From positions 49,843-113,842 of the forward strand of contig JADHYX010000019.1 of the NCBI GenBank assembly GCA_027604685.1: 64,000 nucleotides of DNA. The letters are read 5' to 3'. The notes beneath the pieces were generated by a model that was not told the origin of the DNA, did not search any database, and saw only the letters and a program-made list of their open reading frames with translations. Within the stretch, counting starts at the first letter, position 1, and each line of letters opens with the position of its first letter. The DNA comes from Lobulomyces angularis (taxonomy: Eukaryota; Chytridiomycota; Chytridiomycetes; Lobulomycetales; Lobulomycetaceae). The translations under genes were made by a program, and so were the position numbers. Positions 55,205 through 64,000 of this stretch are shown here, piece after piece.

Positions 55205-55531
55205 CAATAACAGCTACTAGTTTTCATATTCTATAAAGTTTAAAATAAAATCTTATCGTTTAGGTCAATTTTTTTGGGAATTTTGAAGTAAACTGAATCC
55301 ATAATATTCTTGATTTTTTATTCATTTTGAAAGGGCATACAGCATTTTATATAACAAAAAGAAAACTTAAAAAAAGAATTTTCGAGCTATTTACATATAT
55401 TTAATCATAAATTTCCACTATATACAGATCAGAAAATTGTTATTATAAAAAGAGTGATAATTGAAAAAAATAGAAAAGAAATACAATCCTATCTACTAAC
55501 TTCATCCAAAATATTAAGTTTTTCTTTTGAT
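55205..55531. other. Convergent 3' ends of isomerase-like and claudin-like genes
   Basis: 327 nt between two stops on opposite strands, A/T-rich, no coding signal. Confidence 0.5.
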
Positions 55532-56616
55532 TTACTTCAACTGAAAAGTATTTTTTGGTAAGACAAAAACTCGCTTAAAAGCTGGGAATTCAATAGGTGC
55601 AGTTTTAGCGCCATACTTCACACGAAAAGAATTTAGGCTGTTGTGTATCTAAAATAAAAACGTCAATATCGGAAATAATTTTTTTTTTTGTACCTTGTTC
55701 TGTCCAAACTGAATAGTATATATCACATAGGATATAAGGCAAAGTGTTAGAGTTTCTAAACACAATGAGGCCAAAAGAAATTGGAAACTGTTACCATAGA
55801 TTATTGTTTCTAAAATAGTAAAAAAACTTTATTGTTATTAAAAATTGATACCATTGTATGCAGCTAATTGCGCTAATAAGATAGAGTCGCCAAATAAATA
55901 AATTAACTGGTAATAACCAAAGAGCCCTGCAGCCTAAGTTTCAAGTAAAAAATTTGGTATTAAAATTTACAAAAGTAAAGTTTCAAAAAATATTGCTAAT
56001 TTTTACCAATGAGAAAGAAGTTGAAATCAAACTTAAGTAAAAAAAATTAAAACAAGATTTAAAGCAACTGAATCTGGTTTTGTTGGTAAGACATAAAAGT
56101 AAAACAAAACTTGACGCAAAACTTAAACTGACAGAGAAAATTTCATAATAAAAACTTTTACTTAAAATTGAACATTCCGTTAACTTTTGAACGCTATTTT
56201 CGTATACTAAGTTTTCCGCTGAGCAAATCGCAGACAGTGGCCTACAATTGTTCTTGAAGCAAATGGAAAGATATCCTAAAGAAGATGTTATTTCCAAAGG
56301 TTCCTTAATTTTGATTAAAAATATTATTTTTTTGGATATCAGTTAAATTTTAAAATTAATTGGTTTTTTTTTTGTTTGAAAAGGTAAAAATCATACCTTT
56401 GATACTGCGTTCACCAAATTACTAGTTACGATAGAAAATATATGGATCAGTGCAATGATAACCTGAAAAAAGATGATAAGAAAGATATTTCTTCGACGTT
56501 GCAACGAAGTCAATTGTTCCTTGCGATCAGAAACTAAAACCAAAATAGAACCAGTTGAAGAAAAGTACTTATAGTAACGTTAAAATACCATCAAGATAAT
56601 GAAAAGATTCAGACAT
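55532..56616 (-). CDS. Four-helix membrane protein with a claudin/Sur7-like first loop
   Basis: About six exons. Start ATG at 56616 (MSESFHYLDVSDRKEQLTSL), then TM1 NIFLIIFFQVIIALIHIFSI. The first outer loop contains SLGYLSICFKNNCRPLSAIC then AENLVYENSVQKLTEC; the GY(L)..C..C pattern resembles the GLW..C..C motif of claudins and fungal Sur7/PalI proteins. TM2 is YEIFSVSLSFASSFVLLLCL, TM3 SLISTSFSLAAGLFGYYQLI and TM4 FLLASLCLETLTLCLISYVI. The cytosolic tail is short and basic (FRVKYGAKTAP, FKRVF). Sur7/PalI proteins organise cortical membrane domains or sense pH. The assignment rests on topology and the Cys pattern, so it is tentative. Confidence 0.6.
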
Positions 56617-57178
56617 TGCAGAAGCAGAAGTGTAAGAAAGAGGTAAAATTATTGAGAAATATTTAAACAGAAAATTCGAAAATTTTTTTGTTTTACTGTT
56701 CTATTTTTCGTCAACATTTATAAAAAATTAAAGATTAAGATAATATAATTCAAAATCCCACTATGTTTAACCTTTCATTTTAAAAGGTATAAAAGCTAAT
56801 GTAAATTTATTAAAAATATGCATTCTAAAATTCAAAAGTTTTACAGTTAACGAATCAATTAAATTTTACAGAGAATACTTAAGAGATTTGTATTTAACAA
56901 GTAGCCCTTGAAATTTCCAATTTGACAAATGAGAATATCTTTCTGACTATTTACAATATAGTTTTAACATAGACTATAAATAATTAGACTGTAATTAGTT
57001 ACAATTAGTAATGCAAATTTTTAGTTTTATTTAAGCAAAACGAAAATTGAAAATATTAGATTATTTACAAAAAAAAAAAAAGTTACATTGTTTTTCAAAT
57101 TTTAGAAACTAAATACAAAATAATAAAAAAATAACAATTAGCTTGGATAAAAGTGGCCTTACACTTAAAATTGGCTGC
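56617..57178. other. Intergenic, about 560 nt
   Basis: Promoter side of the tetraspan gene and 3' side of the LEA-like gene. No coding-like frame seen. Confidence 0.45.
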
Positions 57179-57568
57179 TTATCCTAAAAAGGTAGCTGGT
57201 TGAACATCATCAATGAATAAATCATCGTTTGTATTTAAAAAAATGTCATCGTCTTCTTCGGGAAGATAATCAGCAGCACCTTTACTCCTTTCCAAGCCAT
57301 TGTTCACATAGTCTTTTGTTTTTTCAATTCCGCTGTTGAGATTATCTCTACTTGCTTCCAACCCTTCCCTTGTCTTTTCAATTCCATAGCTCAAATTATC
57401 TTGAGACTTCTCAGCACCTTTGCTAACATTTGCTTTTGTACTATTGATGTTGTCTTTCAAAGTTTCACTGTTGGATTTTGGTGGAAATATTGTATCGTGA
57501 AGAGTGTGATAAATCTCAGCACCCTTTTGGGATATTTTTTCAGTTATTGTTGGATCTTCAACTGTCAT
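57179..57568 (-). CDS. LEA-like/hydrophilin stress protein
   Basis: Single exon of 129 codons, start ATG at 57568 (MTVEDPTITEKISQKGAEIY). No hydrophobic core. The middle has three imperfect repeats with an 'N-(G/S)-(I/L)-E-(K/R)-(T/S)-(K/R)' heart: NLSYGIEKTREGLEASRD, NLNSGIEKTKDYVNN and NGLERSKGAADYL. This is the amphipathic, Lys/Glu/Asn-rich pattern of group-3 LEA and Hsp12-like proteins, which fold on drying or on membranes. The C-terminus is acidic (LPEEDDDIFLNTNDDLF). Such proteins protect membranes under desiccation or heat, for example in resting spores. No precise family can be named. Confidence 0.7.
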   Translation of the reverse strand: MTVEDPTITEKISQKGAEIYHTLHDTIFPPKSNSETLKDNINSTKANVSKGAEKSQDNLSYGIEKTREGLEASRDNLNSGIEKTKDYVNNGLERSKGAADYLPEEDDDIFLNTNDDLFIDDVQPATFLG

Positions 57569-57626
57569 AGCTTTATGTTTTTATTAAATTATATTTGGCA
57601 AGTTATTCTTCCTATTAACTTTGTTT

Positions 57627-57752
57627 TAATTAAAACGGAAATCAGAATTTCGAACTTTAAAAATATTAACATAATTTTTTAAAGTTCGAATTTTTGATTT
57701 CTATTAACCTACTTTTTTTTTGAAGTTCGAATTTTTGATTTCTGTTTTGATT
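57627..57752. repeat. Hairpin plus third copy of a 30-nt motif upstream of the LEA-like gene
   Basis: Copy 1 (57627-57662, inverted) contains gaaatcagaatttcgaactt. Copy 2 (57678-57706) contains aaagttcgaatttttgattt and pairs with copy 1 over about 25 nt around a short loop. Copy 3 (57721-57750) repeats copy 2 with few changes. Each has TTCGAA at its centre. Confidence 0.8.
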
Positions 57753-58927
57753 AGTGCTTGGGTATTATCTTTTTGAACATTAAATAAATAGTATTTCAAA
57801 AATATAAATATTCATCAATAAAAAAAAATGAAATTAAATAATACTTTTATTGGAATACCCGAACAATATCAAAAACTCCAATCAATTATTTATTCAGCAA
57901 ATCGATCAACTATTCATAGTACTCATTTTTTAAGTATTTTATGTCAAGTTACCGTGACAACAAAAATTGGAGTTTGATTTATTCCAATTTTTTTGTTAGA
58001 ATTTACAAGTTTCTTAATCGTTCAATTAAAACCACAAAAGTTACTTCTAAAACAACTGCTGTTATTATTGAGATATAGAATATATTAAAAAATATAAAAC
58101 TGAATTCCGTTGCATATGCAATGTTAAATAAGACGTGGTAGAAAGTACTTTTGCATGGAGTTAGACCAGTTTATTTAAGTAGATAGATGTTGTAAATTTT
58201 TCCTGAAATAGTTTTCACTATTTTTTTAAGTGGTGTTTGTTTTTTTTTTTTGGATATTCAATGTTCAAAAAGATAATGCCAAAGCACTAGCAGTTTCCTT
58301 TACTAGAATTTGCCAAAAGTGATTGTAATCGTGAATATAAGTTTAATTTCAAAGAGCCAAAAATTTTATTGATAGATCACCATTTACTACGATCTGTACT
58401 TCGAGTTAATTTTGGTTTACCAATTGGAAGAATATTATACTGGATAGTTCTACTCTTCCATCAGCTAAACCAGGAGTAACTAACTCATTTATATTTTGAG
58501 ATCTGTGTATGGTGTTAATGATAATGCCGAAAGTGCTTCTATCAACACTTTGTGGTAACTTGTACAAACGAATTTAAAAAAGAGATTTTTATATGTGAAG
58601 GGTTAACGCAACAAAACTTACTCTTTTTAAATGCAAACTATACAATAAGTTTTAAGATAAATCTTCCCTCAAAGTTATTCAGAATTCAATAATTTTTTCA
58701 TAACAACTATAAAAAAATTTATGAGTTTCGTAAGTAGGAAAAAATAAGATTATAAAAGTTGTTCCGTATTTAAATTAGAATCAAACTCAATTTCTGCATC
58801 AGCGACTTTCAAATCTTTGATTAATTTTGATAATTTTTTGTTTTGTGAATTTTTGAATTTTATTTTTTCAATTCATAAAATAATTCTTTAGTAAAAAGTA
58901 CACATTGTATTATTGAAAAACGTTGAG
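57753..58927. other. Intergenic with weak, stop-containing coding-like text
   Basis: An ORF at 57829 (MKLNNTFIGIPEQYQKLQSI) ends at TGA near 57976, and the frame goes on as FIPIFLLEFTSFLIVQLKPQ. Around 58260-58560 plus-strand frames give short protein-like runs (NVQKDNAKALAVSFTRICQK) broken by stops. Possibly one or two decayed genes. No intact gene can be drawn. Confidence 0.35.
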
Positions 58928-59475
58928 ATGGGGAAAAGGAAAGCTGCAAAAAGAGGACCAAAAAAAAGAGTGAAAGTAGTTTTGTCCAAAGAATTTGATT
59001 GTCTTTTTTGTAATCATGAACACTCTATAACCGTAAAAATGTAAGTTTACTATGTAATAATTTTTAATATGATTCAACTTAATAATACAAAAACCAAAAA
59101 TTTTTACATTGTTTTTCATTCTATTTCTGAAAATACACAGTATTATTGAATTTTTCAAAATTAATTTTTTAATTTTTTAAAAAATGTAGAGATAAAGATA
59201 CAAAAATCGGGCATTTGCTGTGCAAAGCATGTGGAATTACTTTTCAAACAGTTACTAATGTTTTAACAGAGCCAGTTGATGTGTATAAATTACCAAATGT
59301 CAATTTGTTTATATGATGTTTTTTTAGTTATTCAGATTGGATTGATGCTTGTAATGCTCTAGACAAAAAAAATAAAACTATGGATGATTTTGTAGAGGAT
59401 GATGAGCAAATAAATAGAGCTGGCTCTCCAAATGATAATGATTTGGTTTCGAATGATTCAGATGAAGATCTTTAA
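58928..59475 (+). CDS. Transcription elongation factor Elf1 (ELOF1)
   Basis: Binds RNA polymerase II beside the DNA entry tunnel and aids elongation through nucleosomes and repair. Three exons, start ATG at 58928. The basic start MGKRKAAKRGPKKRVKVV is followed by the zinc ribbon: FDCLFCNHEHSITVKIDKDT and GHLLCKACGITFQTVTNVLT, with four cysteines in the C-x2-C...C-x2-C order, then EPVDVYSDWIDACNAL, the family's signature. The acidic tail (DDFVEDDEQ, SNDSDEDL) is longer than in human ELOF1 and close to the fungal form. All zinc ligands are intact. Confidence 0.95.
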
Positions 59476-59962
59476 TAGTTCTTAGTTTTAAAATAAAATA
59501 TTCTAACGGCACTTGAATTAAATTCAGCTAAATATCTTATGTAGAGAAACTGTCATTTTTTGTGAAGTTTTTTCCCAAATTAAAGGCAAGTTTCATGTAA
59601 TAGTTTCATATAATTTCTTTAAGACATCTATACTTTTAATTTTTATTTTACTATTTATGATATCTGTCAAATGTTCAACAGTAAATTTATTTGATTATTT
59701 TGTTATTACGACAACTAATAAAAAGTTATTCTTCAATTTTTTTTTTTTGAGAAATCATAGATATGATTTCTGAAAGAATTTTGCAGAAACTTAAATTTTA
59801 GCAACATCTGAAAGGTTGTATTTATGTATGATTGGTAAAAAAAAAATTTATCTTTTACAACATTACTATAATTTTCGTGATTGGCTGTTAAAAAAAAAAA
59901 TTTGATATACTTTTAAAAACTCAAAATTAAAGCAATTAAATAAAAAAGGAATCACTTCTTTT
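59476..59962. other. Intergenic, Elf1 3' end to PPP4R4
   Basis: About 490 nt of A/T-rich spacer with T- and A-runs; no coding signal. Confidence 0.5.
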
Positions 59963-62900
59963 ATGTCTGCACCAGCAATAGATTGGAATTCAGTATTAGA
60001 TGATGCCGACGACATAACAGATGATGCATTTTTAAATGGAAAAAATGAATTAAATTTATCCCATAGATTACATAAAGTAGTTCATTTAATTGAATAAATT
60101 TTTTAATGCTTTTTTTAGACGGAAGAAGAAATTCAGAAATTTAGTATAGATGAAAATTTTGATGAAGTTGAAAGAGCACTCTATTTAATAAAGTATCAAT
60201 TATTTTGCAAAAAAAAAATTTCGAATAATAACATGAATTTAATAAACTCTTTTTTCTTAATTGATATTTAGAAATGGCTCATTTATTCAAAAAATGAGCG
60301 TTATACCAACTTTGGAGGGATTATTTAGAGATCACGTTCAAGAATCTAAAACAAAAATTTTACCAACATTTTTGGTATTTTCTAAATATTAATTGCCTTT
60401 TACAGTTTTAATTCTTTTATATAGGAGCTGGTATTAACCGAATCACTTGAATTTCAACAGTATTCTTCCAAGGTGCTGTTAGAGTTATTAGAATTAGGGC
60501 TATTATCACCAAAAACTACCCAACTTTTGATACCAGTAGCAAAAAAACTACTATTCACTAAAGAAAACAATGGATGGGCAGATATACTAATTTTTACAAT
60601 AAAAATTTTACCCTTGGATGTTCTGGAAAATTATGTAAAACAGTTTGGAAAAATTTATTCTCTGACTCTTCATTTTACTAGATTTTACCAGAAACCACTC
60701 TAGAAAGCGGATTAACACAGCCTGCTTCTCACAGAATTTACTGTTGCAAAGTATTGGGAGCCCTAGCTAGTAGATTACCTTCAAAAAGGTAACTTTTACA
60801 TACATTCAAAATTTAAGACAAAAACTTAAATTTTAATTTGCTGCCGTTAGAGTTGAGTTAGAATTGATACCTAAAATAAAAATTTTATGCCAAGATACTG
60901 ATTCGGAAGTTCGATCACAAATGTGTATTCAGCTGCATAAATTTTGCAAAGCAGTGGGGTAAAGTTATCTATTGTTGAAATAGTTACTCAAAATGAATTA
61001 TTGTTTTTTTTAGGCTGCCAATAATAAAGAAAGAAATTATACCAGAATATGTTGAATTATTACAGGATGAAGAAGATGCAGTAAAAGAAGCAGCAGTTGA
61101 AAGTTTATTTCAAATTTTAAACATATTAGATCAAGATATAAAAATTAATGTCGTATTATTCCATTACAAAAAACTTCTGGAAGACACAAATAAAATTTTA
61201 CCTATTTGTGCTAAATTTCTTGGTTTTTTTTTATTAAATTTCAAAGGTAAATATTACTATAATAGACCTAATTTAAAAAAAAATTTTTAAACACCTTGAT
61301 TGTTATATTTAGATAACTTAAGTGAATTTGATTTAAAATTTTTCATCAATGTTTTTCACAATTTGTCCACTTCTCCTATGGAAGGATTAAGAGATATGTG
61401 TGCTTACAATTTGCCCGTAATTTTAAATACAATAATAAAGAAGCAATCATTAACCTTTAAATCTGTAGGGACTAATTTCTATTTTTGGAAAAACATCCTA
61501 CCAAAATTTTAAGTTTTACAAAATTTTAGATTTGTTAAGCTCAGATCCATTGTTAGACTGCAGAGTTAGAATTAGTTGTTGCTTACATGAAATCGCACAA
61601 ATTTTAAAAGAAGATTCATATCACCTCTTAAAAGGAGTTTTTAATAAACTGCTATTCGACAGAGAATTGGAGGTGTCTCAAAATATAATAAAAAATTTAA
61701 ACTTAATATTAAACCAATTTTATTTTGATGAAATTAGTCGACGGGTATATATTAAGAAAATTTTATAGATGTAATTAAAATTTGAATTTTATCTATTTTT
61801 TTTTATTTTTTTGGCAAGACTGATCAAATGAATGAAGTTCTGTTTTTAATTTTGAAGAAAGAAAGGGATCTAGCTAGTGATTATCAGTACAACTGGAGAA
61901 TACATGAAGTGTTTTTAAGCAAATTTCAGCTTTTTACAGAATACTTTGATTCTGAAATTTTATTCGATCATTCAGTCTCACTTCTAATTAAATTATTGAG
62001 TGAAGTAAGTTGAAGATTTTTTACAATTGTTTAACAACTCTTTTAAATTCTCCTCTAGAACACCGTGTTACCTATAAAATTAACGCTACTTAAGTGCTTA
62101 TGTATATATCTAAAAAAAATTAAAAGGATTGAACATCGGGAGCAAATTTTACGGCATCTAAAGGGTTTGTTGATTGTATTTATAATATAATTTAATTAAA
62201 AAATTACTTAGAGTTTAAGAATGCTCATGGATACCAACAAAGATTACATTTTTTAGATATCTGTGCAAATATTTTAGAACACTTTTCAAAAAAATTTTTT
62301 AAGATTCTTTTTTTTCAAGATTGTTTAGAATTGGCAAAAGATAAAATTGTGAATGTTAAAATTCGATTTCTGAGTTTAATTCCATATTTAAATGAAACAT
62401 TAAATTTTCCACAAGATATTAATTTATTTTCAAAATTGTTGGAAACATTAAAAATGTTGAAGGAAGATGAAAAAAATAAACAAGTCAGAGATAAAAGTAC
62501 GGAACTACTACTTAAATTGGAGCGAAATAATGCTACTGAAGAAGGAGGAAGCCCTGCCGGAAGTGAGTTTTTAAAGCAAAATCTGTTTCGTTGGGATGCT
62601 GAAACTATTGAATTAAGAAAAGAACAAGATAAAAAAAAAGAAGAGGAAGAAAAACATTTTTTTGTAGAATGGGAAACAAGTGGGAGCGGTTTAGGGGGTG
62701 TTGGATTTAGGTCACTTTCGAACGATAAGTTACTGAAATTAACTAATAATGAATCAGATGTAGTTTCTTTAAGAAAAGTTTCTTCAGAGACTGACAACTT
62801 AAATACTATTATTTCAACTACTACCAATGCATCGGCAACTCAAACTACAAAGCGCAATCTTAATAGTAATAACAATTCAAATGTTTCTTCCGGTATCAGC

Positions 62901-63638
62901 AACAGTAATTTTAACCAGTTTAAAAAAAATTTGGTAAACAAAAACTCTAATTTCGCAAAAAGAACACCTATGAATGGTAGCGTAATTAAGCAAACATCGC
63001 CAAAATCTTCCAAAGATAAACTTGGTGACCTTGTGTCACCCTCGAGAATAGCTTCTGGAGGAAAAAACAACTCCTCCCCTTCCAGTATGAGAAATCGCTC
63101 TGTATCTGATTATGCAATGAAACAGAACACAAATAGTTTAATGAGTCAGCTCCAACGCTTAGATAACTGCGTCTCCCCTAATAGCCTTAAAAAAATTGGT
63201 AGTGGAAACATGCTCGGAAATAATACGACTTCTTCACCATCCAGCCCGGGTTTTGAGAGAAAAACAAGATCACCAAGTATTGGAAGTGCAACAACAAAAA
63301 CGATTACCAAAAAGGGATCTAATAGTGGAAATTTACATTCTGAGTCTAGCAGCACTACAGTACCTTCCGGAAGTTTTTTACCTGCCTCTCTAAAACCTAC
63401 CACTTTAACTGGAAGACCAGCATCACCAAACAATAAAGTTAACGTGTCCTCACCAAAGTCGGCATCATTAGCTAGACCAAAAACTAATAGCTCAATTAAG
63501 GATGTTAATAAAAGTACTGGCATGTTGGATATATGTGGAAAAAAAGATTCTGAAAAACAAATTTCACCAAGTGTTGGAAAAGATTTTCAAAAATTTAGTC
63601 AATTACCACCTTTGAATGTGAATTCCAAAAAAAGATAA
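59963..63638 (+). CDS. PPP4R4-like HEAT-repeat regulatory subunit of protein phosphatase 4/2A
   Basis: About 16 exons. Start ATG at 59963 (MSAPAIDWNSVLDDADDITD). Blocks line up with human PPP4R4: KTEEEIQKFSIDENFDEVER then ALYLIKNG, LPLDVLENYVKQ, YCCKVLGALASRLPSKRVEL, CQDTDSEVRSQMCIQLHKFC, LQDEEDAVKEAAVESLFQIL, DPLLDCRVRISCCLHEIAQ, YQYNWRIHEVFLSKFQLF, NTVLPIKLTLLKCLCIYLKK, FLDICANILEHFSKKFFKI and DKIVNVKIRFLSLIPYLNET. HEAT repeats fill about residues 60-680. The last exon (62320-63638) adds about 360 disordered residues very rich in Ser, Asn and Thr with many SP sites. PPP4R4 holds the PP4 catalytic subunit in the cytosol; here it may be the scaffold for PP4 or PP2A. Confidence 0.9.
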
Positions 63639-64000
63639 AAGCTTTGTGTATATATTTCAATAATTTTATGCTTTTTTGTACTCTATAAAAATTTAACATC
63701 ATTAGACTTATAGTATTTTAATTTATTTATATATACAAGATTAAAAAATACCAATTTAATATAGTAAAACGATTTTTGATAATGATTTTTGAGGAATTAA
63801 TAATCTAAGTTTGGTTTAAGAATGATTAACGCTATTTTAGTAATGACTGGCACAATTATCATTTGCATCACTATTAAAAAAAAAAAAAAAAAAGAATCTA
63901 AAAACCATACAGACAACAACATATAGTGCTGGGGCATTATTTTTTGGAACATTAAAATATCCAAAAAAATAATACAACAAACACCAATTAAAAAAATAGC
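63639..64000. other. 3' flank of PPP4R4 to window end
   Basis: A/T-rich spacer with an 18-nt A-run near 63876. No gene start is visible before the window ends. Confidence 0.5.

Noticed and set aside
57679..57700. GTTCGAA string as a tRNA T-loop.
   Set aside because: No acceptor stem, D-loop or anticodon arm can be drawn around it; it belongs to the repeated hairpin motif.
62315..63523. Minus-strand ORFs opposite the last PPP4R4 exon.
   Set aside because: They are shadows of a Ser/Asn/Thr-rich coding exon and show no independent protein character.
1..64000. CRISPR arrays, operons, insertion sequences or other prokaryotic features.
   Set aside because: No regular repeat-spacer arrays; genes have spliceosomal introns throughout, so the window is eukaryotic nuclear DNA.

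Overview
The window is a very AT-rich, gene-dense piece of a eukaryotic nuclear genome. Most genes are cut by many short GT..AG introns, about 37 to 90 nt long with T-rich 3' ends. Intergenic gaps are short, the standard genetic code is used (TAA, TAG and TGA all end genes), and I saw no operon, tRNA or rRNA. The gene set looks like an early-diverging, flagellate-bearing fungus or fungal relative of the chytrid/rozellid/aphelid type. Fungal or opisthokont genes (a Tmc1-like AN1 protein, a YANK/STK32 kinase, Sec1, Cia1, Elf1, PPP4R4, TFG) sit beside homologues of cilium-linked genes (CFAP418/C8orf37, C11orf65/MFI). Rozella is my best guess; this is inferred from gene content and not proven.

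Layout. 1-2272 (-): 5' two-thirds of a fused pseudouridine-5'-phosphate glycosidase/sugar kinase, then a small AN1 zinc-finger gene. 2273-3920: no clear gene. 3921-5427 (+): ornithine decarboxylase. 5570-6225 (-): frameshifted F-box/ankyrin gene. 7610-10829 (+): Sec1/Munc18. 11163-12392 (+): RibD-C reductase. 12638-17059 (-): three seven-helix, GPCR-like membrane protein genes, two of them paralogues. 17738-18914 (-): F-box/ankyrin gene with nearly one repeat per exon. 19763-22094 (+): DiT/CitT-type dicarboxylate carrier. 22546-25353 (-): Cia1 WD40 protein and a TFG-like PB1 protein. 25683-29763 (+): small unknown ORF overlapping a rhomboid protease, then STK32. 29961-30920 (-): CFAP418. 31102-39179 (-): the 8-kb multi-kinase gene. 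39790-45111 (+): GABA transaminase and a peroxisomal ABCD half-transporter. 45259-47093 (-): RUS/DUF647. 48089-55204 (+): MFI-like, URI-like, a WRPW-ending protein and a TIM-barrel isomerase. 55532-57568 (-): claudin-like tetraspan protein and a LEA-like protein. 58928-63638 (+): Elf1 and PPP4R4.

The most striking object is the gene at 31102-39179. It appears to encode one protein with an N-terminal signal or anchor sequence and six casein-kinase-2-alpha-like domains. The domains alternate between intact (1, 3, 5) and degenerate (2, 4, 6), giving three kinase-pseudokinase pairs. Open reading frames cross the 1-2 and 3-4 borders. A short intron in the same phase and place, right after the '(H/S)(P/S)FF' end of the domain, sits at the 2-3, 4-5 and 5-6 borders and again before the last coding exon. 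I know of no described family with this architecture. The three GPCR-like genes are the second candidate for something undescribed.
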